NCBI GenBank assembly: GCA_003254885.1
Contig: QANT01007259.1
Location: 1 to 64,000, forward strand
Direction: 5' to 3'
DNA from: Purshia tridentata
Lineage: Eukaryota > Streptophyta > Magnoliopsida > Rosales > Rosaceae
DNA length: 64,000 nucleotides
Part shown: piece by piece, positions 46,602-59,722 of the stretch
Layout: each line of letters opens with the position of its first letter
How positions within the stretch are numbered: the first letter of the stretch is position 1
The notes under the pieces: model-generated
The model's input: only the letters and a program-made list of their open reading frames with translations
What the model was told of the DNA's origin: nothing
The model's database searches: none
Made by a program: the position numbers and the translations under genes

Positions 46602-49600
46602 CTTTTATGTGAGAGAAAGAGAGAGAGCAAATGGGTTTTGAGGTTGTGAGATGAGGATATAAGGGAGACAGAGTTTAAGTGAGAAGAGAGCAGAGAGTCG
46701 GTTGGTGAGCATTAAACACTTTATCTTTTAGCTTTCTTCCTCTATTCGAGGGTTTGTGTACTACTCCCTTTGAAACATTTTTTAAAGAGAGAGGAGAGAG
46801 AGAGTGAAGGCGGTTTGCGCTTGCTTGCTGCAAGGCATATTATACACAAACCAGCTGGAAATAGCTTGGATGTACATGGCTTTGTATATTAAGGCTCTAA
46901 AGTACATGGCTTTATTATTTTGTGTCCTTGAGAAAGTGTTTTAATAACCTACTTTCTTTAAATTTGTCTAATATTAATGGAAGACATGATTAGGTTAAAG
47001 ATCAATCACTAACTAATACTATGGGTCCTATGTCCTGGGATCATGAACCATAAATATGGTGGGGCTGGTTCATCACTTTGATCACTGACACTAGACACCG
47101 TAGGCTAGCCCTTTGTATCCGGGCTTGGTCACTCTAATGTCCTTCTACAATTATAAGCCCAATAAAGTTTCTCAGTGTTTTATAATATAATGCTAATTGG
47201 AATGTTGAAAAATTATAAAATATTTTATTTAGAGTGTACAAGGCTAAATTATGAGTGTTAATAAAATTTTTAATTTATAAGACATTCAAGGCTTAAGAAA
47301 CTGAGTATAGAGGTAAAATGCTCTGCCCAGAAAAAATTATGAACCCAAAATCATACATTTTCTTTTTTCATTTTAGCCACATGCCTTGACTCTTGAAAAG
47401 ATATAAATTAATGTCTGACTAATCTACCCTCATCTTGAAAATGCATGACAAGATGTGAAAACAGTGAAATGCATGTGCAACCATAACCTTTCGGTCATTT
47501 CCCTTTTTCTCTTTCTTTTAGTTATATTTTACTCCTATTTGAGCATACTGTCAAGAACAGCAAGATCGGAATCTTTAAGATTAAACATGAGGGTGGCAAG
47601 ATCGAGTTCATGCCCAATTTGCCAGGGCAGTGTTTTATCTAATTTTTTTTTTAAGCTTGTCAGTGTTATGGTTGTCAGTTTGACCATCTGAAGTGGGAAT
47701 CTATAATAAGAGCAAATAGCCAAAAGCATTTTAAATCCAACCCTTGTTAGCCCCTGCACAGCAGCACAGCCATGAATAAAAGGAGTCCAAAATCTCAGAC
47801 TGAAAAGAAAGAACAATGACATCTCTGAGTTTGAACCCTTATTTTGCAACCAAATTATTGTTTGTCCTCCTCAAAAGCCTAACCCAAGAAGAAATTGTTC
47901 ACCTCATTTTCTTCTTTATTTGCTTTTGAAAAAAGAAAAACAAAATGGAGAGGAAAAATCAAGATATCCCATATCTGTAAAAGGTGTTTGAATGGTTACA
48001 AAAATGAACCCCACCACAATCCACAAAGTTACAAATCCAAAAAAATTTAACCTTATTAAAATGCTTTCATGCAAGTGATGCAACATGGGGTAGCTCACAA
48101 AATGGCTTTTGAAATTGAACCCCAAACCTTGACTAGTAAACTTCTTTAATAATTGGAGATCAAACAAAAAAAATGAAAAAGTAACTATATTTTATCTGCA
48201 TTTTGTGTGAAGTTGTGCAGTTGAGGTTAAATTATACATTGTTACCTTTACTTTCACTGTTCAAATCTTGTAGGCACCAAACCAAAATATCTAGCAACTA
48301 GGTTGAACAGTGTGAAGTGAACATTCCAATCCTCAAAGCAATTGATAGAATGATTTGCATTTCAGATCACTCAGCCACTTCACTTTAACCCATCTGGGCT
48401 CAAATGAACTTTTCTTCTCTGCAGATTGCGCATGCCTAAATTATTCAACTCTTAAGACAAGAATATGTACCATATAGCATATACCCATTGTTTTTTAGTG
48501 AGATGAGAAAGGATTGCAATCTTGTGTGAAAGAAAGTCAAGCTATAGTTTGCATTTTTCTTGTTTTGTTATGAAATTTGAGGACAAATGAAAAGATAGAA
48601 TATGAATTATGAATTGCTTCTTAAAACCATTTCTATCAATCAAATTACTGTATCTCTGTTACTCTGTTGGATGGTCATGCAAGATATTATTTGTGATGTA
48701 TGTACCAAGGGAAATGGCCAAAGGGGTACCTGTTCACAGCTGGTTTCTGAGGGTAATTCACTCAGCTGGGTCCCCAACAAAGGGGTGGGGTACCCTTATT
48801 GGGGGACAATTAGGTCAGAAGCTAGAGTCTATTAATGGACTCGTCACGGTTTGTTTGTGGTTTGGGGTCAGACTTTATGGTCAGGTACACACCCTAGTTG
48901 GTGAACAGTCACCTCTGAAAACACTAAACAGGCTCCTTCCTCATGTTGGATTTGATGGGGGCTAAAGTCAATTATTGGTTTTCGCCCCCCATCACGCTTA
49001 TTCAGATGAATCTCATTCATCAATTACCCATTTTTCTTTACGACAAATCTCTTTATTTTTGAGAGAAAATGTAATTTCATAGCTTACAAAAAGAAAATAT
49101 ATTTAATAACTTTTGTTTAAGATGCTCTTCTTTTTTTGGGGAAATGTCTTTTTTTCTTGTTTATGTTAAGGTATTAAACTCACTCACATTATACACGAGA
49201 AGCAACTTCACAGCACTTGTCCAATTTTATTGATGTATTGAATACGCGGCAGCTCAAACAAGTAGAGTTGGGATGGCATATGTATTGCATATAAAAGTGT
49301 AGGGTAAAGAAGAAACCCAATAAGATTCAAAATCCCAACAATGAGTAATAAGTATGGTCAATTGGTCAACACTCATTTATTGCTTTTCACTTTTAGACAT
49401 AAATCACGACCGAAGACCTCACTTTTGTCCCCTCTTTTGTTCTCGTAACCCAACCCTTTAACATCATCCCAAGCAACACTTTCACTACATATGCTAACTT
49501 AACTTGTGTCGCAAATATTCCCTCCCTTTGTCCTTTGAAGCTTCACACATCTCTACCAAATTTTCTTAAGAAATTTCAACTGATATTGTAAAACTATATA

Positions 49601-49884
49601 CAATATCTTATAAAGGAGAAGCAAACTTTGTTCTTTTTCTTCAACATTGTGGCACAACCAATACCATAGTTTATTGAGTAAAAGAAAGAAGACATGAAAA
49701 ATCATTATCACTGATTATTTCTCTGTATACACGTAAACATGTTCATAATTGTAAAGAGTCATAAAAAAGAAAAAGAAAAGAAACGCAGATAAGTTCATGA
49801 ATTCTAAAATGAACACTTAGTGATGATATTCCTTCCCCACCCCCAACCAAAAAGGGGAAAAGGAAAAAGAAAAAGGGAGGTGCC
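46602..49884. other. 3.3-kb intergenic stretch without recognised genes
   Basis: The HIPP promoter and leader, with GA-rich runs, occupy the left part to about 46860. The rest is AT-rich. Open frames at 47455-47849 and 48602-48965 have no family features; the patch 48690-48960 is richer in G+C than its flanks and contains a 118-codon plus-strand frame I cannot support as a gene. The right end is the 3' flank of the LOG2-like gene. I see no tRNA or transposon ends. Confidence 0.45.
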
Positions 49885-52878
49885 TTAGTTCTCACCTTTA
49901 TCAGCCTTGATCTCTATAAGTTCTTGGACGGGCTGGCGGCATATAGGACACTTGTCAGATTGAAGCCTCAATGCTTTTGCACAGTCATTGCACATACACT
50001 GAACCAAAACTGGTGTTTTAACATGGGAGAGGAGAGGATGATGCAAAATATTTAATGAACTCTGCTTATGATGCTGATGCAAAGTACTTAATGAACTCAG
50101 TTCATTGCAACAAAACCAAACTTAAGCATAATAGGATTAGAATATATGGTTAAAAAGTTCTTACAAGATATTAGAAACTAATGTCATTACTGAAGCTAGA
50201 TCCAAGCTTGCACAATATCTTTCCGAGTTGAGTCATGTATTATTGTATTGTTCTAAGTTGGAGAAAAATTAAGGGCAAAAAACTAGGTTATATTTATCAC
50301 CCAATCTGCCAATCAACAAGCAGAACAAACAAAATTTTGAATTGGGATTGGATAGCCCAGATCAACTAATATGTGTTACCACTAGCAGACCATTTCACAG
50401 CTCTTGAATCTCTACATAACTCTGACCAAAAGAAAAAAAAAGAATCCCTATATAACCAAACCATGACGGCCAAAGAATAAGAAAAAAATACACACACACA
50501 GACAATCAAAACACTCATGGCATTTATTCTTTTAACTACCAAATACTTCCCTGACCTTATACTAAGTTGTAAACAACTGATAAAAGCCCAACTCAATTAG
50601 GCCTAAAAGGATACACACTCTCCAAATAGAATCCTTTGCATCACCTAGAGTGTTGATTCCTATAACAAATGTTTCCATTTGGTTATTCTATTTATCATGT
50701 GATCCAGAACCACTTGCTGATTGCTTCATTGGCCTGATTAGGTACTGGTCTGGATAATAATATGATGTTAATCTAAGTTCAGACATTCTTTGGGACATTA
50801 ACAAACAGGATCAAACGTGGGGCTCTTACCATATGTCTACAAGGCAAAACAGCTGTATCCTTTGGCTCAGTCATGCATATGACACATTCTTTCCCCAGAT
50901 CATTGTCATCAAAGCCTGCTGCGTCTGAATTACCAATTCCATAAAGTTCACGGAGCTCATAGTGGACACCATCAATCCACAAAATTTGCTTGATTACTCT
51001 CACTTGAATTTGACCCTCATTATTCTTTTCCACTACAGCTTGAGTAATCTGTGCATGAGTAGACATCATTGCCGGAGGCTGATTTGATTCTGCATAAGTT
51101 GAGAGAGGTGACACATGCGAATCTGCAGAGATAACAAGCGGAAAAATATCTTCTGTTGGCGAGGGATTTGATAGTTCATCCATTTCAAAAAAACCAAGGT
51201 CAACACCAGTTCCTGAAGCCTGGGAGAATTTCTGGCCCAGTCCTTTCTGAAAGGGGATTCTCCTTGGCATATAGAATTCGGGGTATAATGGAGTAAATGT
51301 GCAGTTGGCCCCTTCCTTTGCAAAGTAAGATATTGTGATGCTGTCCTTAAGAAAAGAAGCAGGAAATGAGAAAAAAGGCATCATATGCATGAAGTAAACT
51401 CATTTTATACACAGAGAGGGAGGGGGGAGAACAATTTTTATTTCTCACTCCCAAAAGTTCAGTTATTTAGTGATCCCACAAACTCCCAACCACTATCAAT
51501 TAGTAATCAATAGCAGGAAACAAATATAAAGTTTGAACTTCAGAGCATTTCAGATCAGGGGACAAAATCAACTAGAATTACTCAACCCTTAAACAAAGCA
51601 TTAGGCAGCACCATATAAGATACACAACTTCTTCTAAGCGAACGAACCACACAACTTCCAATAAAAAAAATCAACTGAAAAGCCACTATCATGTCATATA
51701 ACTTAATCATTCCATTTGCCGTCCATTGGCAAAATTGCAAAGACACAAAAACCATCATTAGTTCATTACAACGAATATCACTAAGTTGGAAGCTTTATTG
51801 AAAGTAGTAATCGCAATTGGCTTAGTAAAATAAAAACTTCAGCCTCGTAAAACTGTAGTTACTGCAAAATAACTTCAATCAAAGAATTTGAAATCTCTGC
51901 CACATTTTGTGGCCTATATGGCTTTGGCTTGGGATGGAATCAAATGCTTAATATATCAATGGATTCATATAATTTCAATCGAAATTACACATGCGGCATG
52001 CCCCATAATCAAATACAACTCCTAGTAAAACACTAGATTTTCAATGCCTACTTAAACTCCAATTCAAAACGATGTCTTTTCCAACAAGGAAAAAAAAAAT
52101 CAACTTTGCTTAAACTCACTAACTAGAAGCAATCAATAAACACAAGCTCTCAACGTCCACAAACCAAATTAAAAAAAGGCATGCAAGCAGTAAAGAAACA
52201 GAGAATAGCAAACCCGAAAGGAATAAAATTCAGATTTGCACAAACCGCTTATTTGTAAAATCTATTCAAAGACATCATTAAGTACCTTCCATCAACAAGA
52301 GCATCAAAAGTGAAAGAAACCAAGACAGACTCGAAATCTTGATCATCCAAACTAAGCCTTATACTATCCTTATGCACGTTGACATCGTTTTTGATCCTCT
52401 TGGTGCTGACATAAGGTGGAGGTGGGTGCGAGGGTGGCACCGGAGGCCGAACCAAGGCTGACCCATTATGTAGACTGGGTTGAACCGTAATGGGTTGGGC
52501 GTAGTTTAGTGAAGTGGAAAGGTGCGCAGGATAAGGAGCATTGGCTGCGAAGGCATATGTAGGTGATGGTGAAGGCTGTGAATTTAGTGATGAAGAAGAA
52601 GAAGACGAGGGTATTGGGTTTGTTGTGTTGATGATGTTAGTATCAGTTGTTGTTGTTGAAGCAGGATAAGAAGCATTGGCTGCGAAGGCATATGTGGGTG
52701 GTCCTGAAGGCTGTGAATTCAGTGATGAAGAAGAAGAAGAGGGTATTGGGTTTGTTGTGCTGATGATGTTAGTATCAGTTGCTGTTGGTGAAGAAGAGTG
52801 TTGAGGTAGTGGTGGGTTTTGGTTTTGATTTTGGTGATGATTTCTCCGTCTTCTTCTTGTGCTTAGAGAGTGACCCAT
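49885..52878 (-). CDS. LOG2-like RING E3 ubiquitin ligase (LUL family)
   Basis: Three exons (minus): 52286-52878, 50830-51340 and 49885-49998; total 1218 nt, 405 residues. The N-terminus MGHSLSTRRRRR has a Gly2, so N-myristoylation is likely, as in Arabidopsis LOG2, which acts at the plasma membrane with GDU1 in amino-acid export. A Ser/Pro/Asn-rich region to about residue 150 holds a 45-codon tandem duplication. The conserved central (DAR2-like) region includes KNDVNVHKDSIRL and ITISYFAKEGANCTF. The C-terminal RING reads [20 protein letters not shown], then CNDCAKALR and CPICRQPV, complete for eight zinc ligands; an intron falls within it. The start ATG is the first in the exon and gives the expected MG. 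Confidence 0.93.
52528..52794. repeat. 135-bp in-frame tandem duplication inside the LOG2-like gene
   Basis: Copies at 52528-52662 and 52663-52794 are closely similar, the second three bases shorter through one fewer GAA-type triplet. They encode two turns of a segment with TDTNII-x-TTNPIPSSS, LNSQPS and TYAFAANA-x-YPA. The frame is kept. It lies in the disordered N-terminal region, away from the RING and conserved core. Confidence 0.93.
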
Positions 52879-53255
52879 GTTTTTTGACAGAGATCAGTAG
52901 TCCCAGAAAAATCCAAAGGTACAATTTTTATTTTTTAAGGCTGAGGGTGGTCAAATTTGGTTTTTGCTATAAACATTGTTTTGTTTAATTTCATTTTTGG
53001 GTTTGCCAACATGACAGGACATTTTCCCACCTAAAGAAGAAAAGCGAAAGAAATTTGGGTTCACTCATTGTACTTGTAGCATCTGATACAATTTAATCAA
53101 ATAGGTTATAAGATAAAAAATGCGAGAAAGAAAAAGGTTTGAAATTTTAGATTGTGGAATAAATGTGAGATTTGGACGTCACATTTAATGTGAGAATCAC
53201 GCAATGGAAGTTTCTATGCGCACAAGGACAACCTCAAAGCAATGTTTGGCTCTCT
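52879..53255. promoter_or_regulatory. LOG2-like gene upstream region
   Basis: Short upstream region holding the LOG2-like leader and promoter, ending at the stop of the DUF295 fragment on the same strand. No further gene is seen. Confidence 0.4.
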
Positions 53256-53530
53256 TTACACGTAAGAAAATAAAATTATAATGTTTGCAAACTCACTAGC
53301 CTCCCCCAATGTGGAACCAACATAAGACAGAAACAAGACTTGATTTCCCAAACTTTGAATTGTAGTCCACTTTTTCCAGTATGGATCAAACTGGTAAATA
53401 TGCCAATAACATTGGGGATAACCACAACAACTTGCCAATAAGCGCTTCCCATCATCATGAGATTCAACTAAGAAATTAACTCTTTTGGTCCATGATGAAA
53501 GTTTTGATCTTTTCCTGCATGGATTAGAGA
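53256..53530 (-). pseudogene. DUF295 (KIB-type F-box) gene fragment
   Basis: A minus-strand frame reads CRKRSKLSSWTKRVNFLVES, then DDGKRLLASCCG, then YQFDPYWKKW and IQSLGNQVLFLSYVGS, ending at a TAA at 53256. The order 'L-V-E-S ... F-D-x-x-x-K-K-W-x-x-x-x-S-L-G-x-x-x-L-F-L' is the core of the DUF295 beta-propeller part of plant F-box proteins of the KIB1-4 type. No F-box, no upstream DUF295 portion and no start region were found, and a stop lies just upstream of the fragment. I call it a partial relic of a host gene. It sits next to the ALG13 leader on the opposite strand. Confidence 0.6.
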
Positions 53531-54303
53531 GCTGTGAAAATCTTTAGAAACTTGTGTTACATTACACGGCCATTGTTAGAGGCCCAAATAAAACCCCCTT
53601 CCACTGTCAAGGCCCAACACTCAGCCCAAACCCCAAGACCCAAGGTCCAGAACGTCACCATCTCCCTCCCTCACTTCTGCGCCTTCGGCTTCCTCCGTAG
53701 ACTCTTCTTCTCTCTTCACTCTTCTCACTTGGCTTTTCTTCAATTCGTCTTCCTCTTCCATCTCCGATTCCGAGTACTCACCTTCTTATTTGGATCATCA
53801 TCTTCTTCTTAGTCTCAGTGTTTCATAGTCACAACCTCACTTACTATCTGACCCCAGGTATTCTGTCAACACTTTTAGTTTTTTATTTTTTCTTTTCCTA
53901 ATTTAGGATTTGCATGAGGTATGGTTTTCAAAAATTAGGTGTGGTTTGATATTTTCAGGTCCTCAAGTTTTTAATTTGCATTGTGATTTGTTGTTTTTGG
54001 CATGAATAGTTTTGGTTGCTCCATTTTCTGAAATGCCCGTCTGATTTGGCTGTTGATTTGAACGGACTTGGTTGGTTTTCTTATGATAATTGCAAGAGAA
54101 TTTTTTACTGATAAAAGAGAATTCCACCTTAGTAGCATTTATGTTTTTATTTTACTGGAATGAGAATAAGTCCATCAAATTGCATTCCTCACATTGTGCT
54201 CATTCGGTTCTGTTCAAATATATTTGATTATCATAATTTCTAATTCCTTAATTGTGTTTTTTTAATAGTGTTTCTTGTTTTGGGGAAACGCCCATGATTG
54301 TAG

Positions 54304-55502
54304 ATGGGAGATAGTGAGGTTACTGTGAAGTCTAAGAAGACAGTTTTTGTAACTGTTGGAACTACTTGCTTTGATGCTCTGGTTAGAGCGGTGGATACTC
54401 AGGAGGTTAAGGAAGAGTTGTTAAGAAGAGGGTATACCCAGATTCTCATTCAAATGGGCCGTGGATCCTATACTCCCACCAAGGTAATCTTCCTCTTTCG
54501 GGTCCTAATGATTTCTTCATGAATTATGTGATTAGTTGATGTTGTTCACGATCATCTGTAACGTAACCAACTATATGGGGTGAAAAGTGGATGTTTAAAG
54601 AATACATCATCCAGTTTTTCTGGAGTGGTGATATTCAATATCTATGAGGACAGAGGTTAAAACAGAAAGAACTTATTTTGCCTGTGCTACGAATTCAGAA
54701 TTCATCCAAAGAAAAGAAGAAATTAATCTTGAAAATTATCAAAAATTTTCGGGAGATTCTTTGTATTCTTAATTTAGAATTCGTTGATAGGGCTGGTCAC
54801 TTTTTTGAAATAAGGCTGGTTGTTTGACGCAAATATTGCAAATTTTGTAACGAAATGGAGAAATAATGATCAATGTTAAGTTAAATGACTTGTATACTCT
54901 CTCATCTTAGGCATACTTTGTCTACCCTTTTTTTTTGGGAGAAAAGGCTTTGAAATGCTTTTTTCATTTTATTTTCTCTCACCCCTCAATATTTTTATTA
55001 CGATGCAGCTTGAAGGAGGGGATGAGTCCATTTCTGTAGACTACTTCACTTTTTCATCAAGCATTGCAGACCATCTGAGAGCAGCATCTCTTGTGATCAG
55101 TCATGCAGGTATAATTTCTATGGTGTCTTCTTGTCTTTCTACATTTTATTACCATCCAGGGTATTCATGGATATTACTGTTACAATTTATTTTTAGGGTA
55201 TTCTTTGGTCTTCATGTTGTATGTGAATTTTTTTCTGTGGTGCAGGGTCAGGGAGCATATTTGAGACATTGCGGCTTGGTAAGCCCTTAATTGTTGTGGT
55301 GAATGAAGATTTAATGGACAACCATCAAAGTGAGTTGGCAGAAGAACTAGCAGAAAGGAAGCATTTATACTACGCTTGCCCGCAGACACTTCATCATATT
55401 ATAGCAGATATGAATTTGGATTCCCTCATTCCATACCATCCAGGTGATGCTACACCAGTTGCCAAGCTGATCAATAGGTTTCTTGGTTTTTCAGAAGATT
55501 GA
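54304..55502 (+). CDS. ALG13: ALG13, UDP-GlcNAc transferase catalytic subunit
   Basis: With membrane partner ALG14, this cytosolic-face subunit adds the second GlcNAc to dolichol-PP-GlcNAc in N-glycan assembly at the ER. Three exons: 54304-54483, 55009-55108 and 55246-55502; total 537 nt, 178 residues, the usual short plant form. Visible features are the N-terminal TVFVTVGTTCFDALV strand, ILIQMGRGSY, the loop VISHAGSGSIFE (the GT28-type nucleotide-sugar site) and LGKPLIVVVNEDLMDNHQ. An upstream leader exon (about 53550-53858) and leader intron (about 53859-54301, ending TTGTAG two bases before the ATG) are likely. The reading frame is intact. Confidence 0.94.
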
Positions 55503-56998
55503 TTGAAGTGTAAAATTTTATTACTTTTGATTGAATGTATCAATGAGATACGCTGTTACATATAATCGAGATGCATGTTTTAATGAAGCATAAGAATTCT
55601 CTCGTGCATGGATGTCTGATGGCCTTGAATTGATCAAGTTTTGGCGCATATCATATTGTATAAGAGATTTGCCAGCCTTAGGAGTGGAGGCAGTGGAGCA
55701 GGAACTGGTTGATGTTGGTTCATCTCAAAGTTTGGCCTGGTTGCAGATGGTAATTGCAGATCTGGATTTTATTAATCCAACATTCAATATGTCCTAGATA
55801 TGTGGTATATCGAAAGTTTGGAAACAGAATGATTTCCTTTTGAATAAATAATTGCAATGTCATAAACGATTGAAGCAAATGAAGATCATATATGATTAGG
55901 TTGGCCAGGATCTCAAATCCTATTGGTACCAGATTGGGAAGACAGTTTCATTTGCATGCTTTATAGAGAGTTTTTAACATGAATTAGTTGTAATGCATAG
56001 TGTAATCAGTTTGGACTTGGCCCTACATAAATTTATTACATACCCATGTTTCTACCAAAAATGTAACCACCACATGTTTATTTCTCTCTCTTGCACCAAG
56101 GAAGGAGTTGAGTGCAAGAGACACACTTGGATAAAGAGACAAGTTCCAACCTATGGAGATAGTGATGGAGATAGTGATGCTGTATGGTTTAGGGGGTCTG
56201 ATCTAATTCAATGTCGCTCTCAATTGTTGTAACTCGTAATAAGGGTAAAAGAAAAGTATATACATCACATGGATTCCATTTTATCTGCTATTAATTTCTT
56301 CTTCTTTTTTTTATGATGCTTAATGAAGGATTATGTTACTTTCATTATGTTAAATTACTTATTACCGGTGTGATTATCGTTGATTGTCTAGTGTTGTACA
56401 AAACAGGTCCTTATTAGTTTACCCTATGGAACCTAAATGGAAGAAAGTGGAGGTGGAGGGATGCAAATATGTGGGCATTACTCTCTTTCACCTTATTCTC
56501 TGGGATGAAGCTGCTACAAATGTGATTGTTCATTGTATTGGTGGCAGTTATACTTGGCACATTTGGTTTGCCTAGTCATACAAAGATAGATATTACAAAA
56601 TTTTCGGAAGCTGTAGATTGTTTTTATTTGGCAAATAATTATATGAATAAAGAATGAATGAGAATTGAGAGGTGATGCAAAAGCTTCCAAGACTTTCTGA
56701 TACAAGGACAAAGACAATTCATTAGAAAATACAAAAGAAGGGACGAATGAAGTGCAATAAACCACTTGGTATTCACGAGGAAGAGAGAGAGAGGGAGAGA
56801 GGAATCATGTGAAGAAAAATGACCAAGTTTAGAGAGAGAGAGAGAGAGAGAGATGACATCCTATTCCTAGCTACAACGGAAACTCAACCCTCCCAATACC
56901 ATACCATAGTACCATCAAGCTTACACCTCACTATTATCAAACTCTCTCTCTCTCTCTCTCACTGCCATTTCTTCTTTTTTGCATTGCTCTTTGTGCTC
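55503..56998. other. ALG13 3' flank and receptor-like kinase promoter
   Basis: The left part, to about 55800, is probably ALG13 3' UTR. Small open frames at 55612-55797 and 55993-56232 look accidental. Near the kinase gene, GA runs at 56831-56852 and CT runs at 56943-56960 flank the leader. No other gene is seen. Confidence 0.45.
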
Positions 56999-59722
56999 AT
57001 GGAAGTTAACACCACTGTTGCATCTGCAGGGCCACTTGGGCTTGCTGCAAAAAACCAAACTGATATTCATAAACACCACCTTTCACATTCTCAACCCTTT
57101 AGCCGCCACCACCACCACCACCATGGCAACTTTCCTTCAAAAACCATTCTCATTATCATCATATCCACCACCTCAGTTGTGGTCATTCTTGCCATATTCT
57201 TTATCATATCAATGTTTCGAAGGCGCAAGTGCACCAAAAAATATGGCAACATTTACAAAGAGAATAGCAGCATGAACAACACAAGTAGCAGGTTCATTGC
57301 TCAAACCACAATGGCCTTCAATTCTAGCCCAGGTAATTAACCAAACCCATCTTTTATATTTTCCAATTTCATATCCATCATGCATAGAAAACATAAATGG
57401 GTCCTGTTTTGTTATTAGAAAGATGAATTTTAATAACAAGTCCATTGATTTAATGACCTGATGTTGGTCTCTGTGTTTGATAATGTGTCAGATGTGAAGG
57501 GTGGGTGCCTTCAAGGAGGATCAGGAAGGTCAATCAGGACAGCAGTGGCAGTCACAGCACCAAGTAGATACGGCGGAGGAGGAGTTCAAGTGTTGTCATA
57601 CAAGGAACTTGAGGTGGCCACTGATCAATTTAGTGAAGCAAATGTGATAGGGCATAGTGCGTTTGGAGTGGTTTACAGGGGGGTCCTTCGTGATGGGGCT
57701 GTAGCAGCTATTAAGATGCTGCATAGGGAAGGCAGGCAAGGAGAGCGTGCCTTCAGGGTTGAGGTGAGTGACTTCATTTATTACCTTTTGTCCTCCCTAT
57801 GTATTTGCTATCCCTATCCCTATCCCTCTTTAATTGATTTTGTTTCTGTGTTGTTTCTCTTCTATCATAACTACATTGGCTTATAAATGAATGTCATTTT
57901 GTCATTATTAGATCTCTTTCTTGCTCTCTATCTCTCGCATCTTTCAAAAAGATGCTTATGACCTTCTGGTCCTAGTGTGTTATCTAACCACACTTGAGAA
58001 AGAAAATCTTAAGGGTTGACTTAAGTACCCTATCTCACACGCACACATTAATATGCTGCCTTCAAATCTTTTGACAAATGAGTTTTTCTTTAAAATGTGT
58101 GTTTATGTCCAGTTAAACAAACTTAGACCCTGAATTTGGGGATACTATATAATTTCTAGCCAGCTTTACTCAGTTCTGCACATGAGTGTGAGACAAAAAT
58201 GGGAATAACAAATGCCTTTTTTCTTCCCTGTAGGTGGATCTACTAAGCCGATTGCACTCTCCGTACTTGGTGGAGCTACTTGGCTACTGTGCTGACCAAC
58301 ACCATAGGCTCCTTGTATTTGAATACATACCCAATGGTACTCTGCAACACCATCTCCATTCTACAAACAACCTTCAGCCATTGGATTGGGGAACCCGATT
58401 GAGGATAGCCCTTGAATGTGCCAAGGCCCTTGAGTTCCTCCATGAGCATGCCAACCCCTCTGTTATACACCGTGACTTCAAGTGCACCAATGTTCTACTA
58501 GATCAAAACTTTCGTGCCAAGGTGTCTGATTTTGGATTAGCCAAGATGGGTTCTGACAAGATCAACGGTCAGATTTCGACGCGTGTTCTGGGGACCACAG
58601 GATATCTGGCACCAGAGTGAGTGCTTAACATCATCTGTAATGGAACTCCCTTTCATTTTACATCAACATACCAACAAATTTATATGTACTGCAGTAGACG
58701 CATGCACATGGGTGTATATGCTTATATCACTGTTATGCTAGCTGTCATTCTTTATCATCATCAGGTTCTACTAAGATAAATAAAAACAATATTAAAAAAT
58801 AAAATGCAAATGGCTACCTGAACACCATTTTGGACACTAGTTGATGATGGCATTTCTGTTTTGGCCTTTGCATGGTCCATAGAATCTGCATACAGATTAG
58901 TCAATGAAAAAAATAAAATTAGACCCATGATTTAAATATGGAAGTACAAGAACAGCATTGTATGTTTGTGTTTGTGTGTGTGTGTGTGTTAGTTTCTTAA
59001 TCGTGATCTTTTATATTTAATTGAGTTCTGGTGATGTAGGTATGCCTCAACAGGAAAGCTTACTACAAAATCAGATGTATACAGCTACGGTGTGGTTCTT
59101 TTAGAGCTGCTAACAGGGCGTCTACCAGTAGATATCAAGCGGCCTCCTGGAGAGCATGTCCTTGTCTTATGGGTTAGTAGGAACCAATCAAACTTGCAAG
59201 TTTCTATTCATTAGTATGATAGAGAGGCAGCAATAACATCCTCAATGAACACTTCAAAACTGGATGAGTTAGTTATTTCTATGCTTGTATGTCTACAATT
59301 TATGCATGTCTGTAAAGTGTAAATTAAAAACTACTAAAATTTGTGTTCTATGGTTTATTAGGCTCTTCCAAGGTTAACTAACAGAGAAAAGGTATTGGAA
59401 ATGGTTGATCCAGCTCTAAAAGGGCAATACTCAAACAGGGATCTAATTCAGGTAAGCTTATTAGCTTCCTATAATTACTAATCACTAAAATCTCACCATC
59501 AGAAAATTATTGATGCTAAAATTTCAACCGACTCAGATTTTTCGTGCCATAATATTGTTTTTTTTATAGGTAGCAGCTATTGCAGCAATGTGTGTGCAGC
59601 CAGAAGCTGAATATCGGCCTCTAATGACTGATGTTGTGCCCTCTTTAATTCCTCTGGTTAGGAACTCCTCTTCTGCTGGTTCCTCTAGATTTCAGAATCA
59701 AATAGGAAGTCCAAGGTGTTAG
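56999..59722 (+). CDS. Receptor-like protein kinase with short ectodomain
   Basis: Six exons: 56999-57332, 57492-57763, 58234-58616, 59040-59172, 59362-59451 and 59570-59722; total 1365 nt, 454 residues. A short outer part with a His run (HHHHHH) precedes one membrane segment at about residues 50-72 ([19 protein letters not shown]) and a basic stop-transfer RRRKCTKK. The kinase starts near residue 140 ([13 protein letters not shown]). Key residues are present: Lys in AAIKML, HRD in [17 protein letters not shown] in VSDFGLAKM and GYLAPE. The glycine loop is variant, GHSAFG. It looks active and plasma-membrane bound; the ligand and pathway are unknown. The start at 56999 was chosen because the in-frame extension to an ATG at 56819 is GA-repeat-rich and looks like leader. 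Confidence 0.88.

Noticed and set aside
48602-48965. Two overlapping plus-strand frames as a possible gene
   Set aside because: No family pattern, no splice partners and odd composition; kept only as a weak finding.
56819-56998. Extended N-terminus for the receptor-like kinase from ATG 56819
   Set aside because: In frame, but it encodes RERERER from a GA repeat and then leader-like sequence, and would put an odd hydrophobic stretch before the known start.
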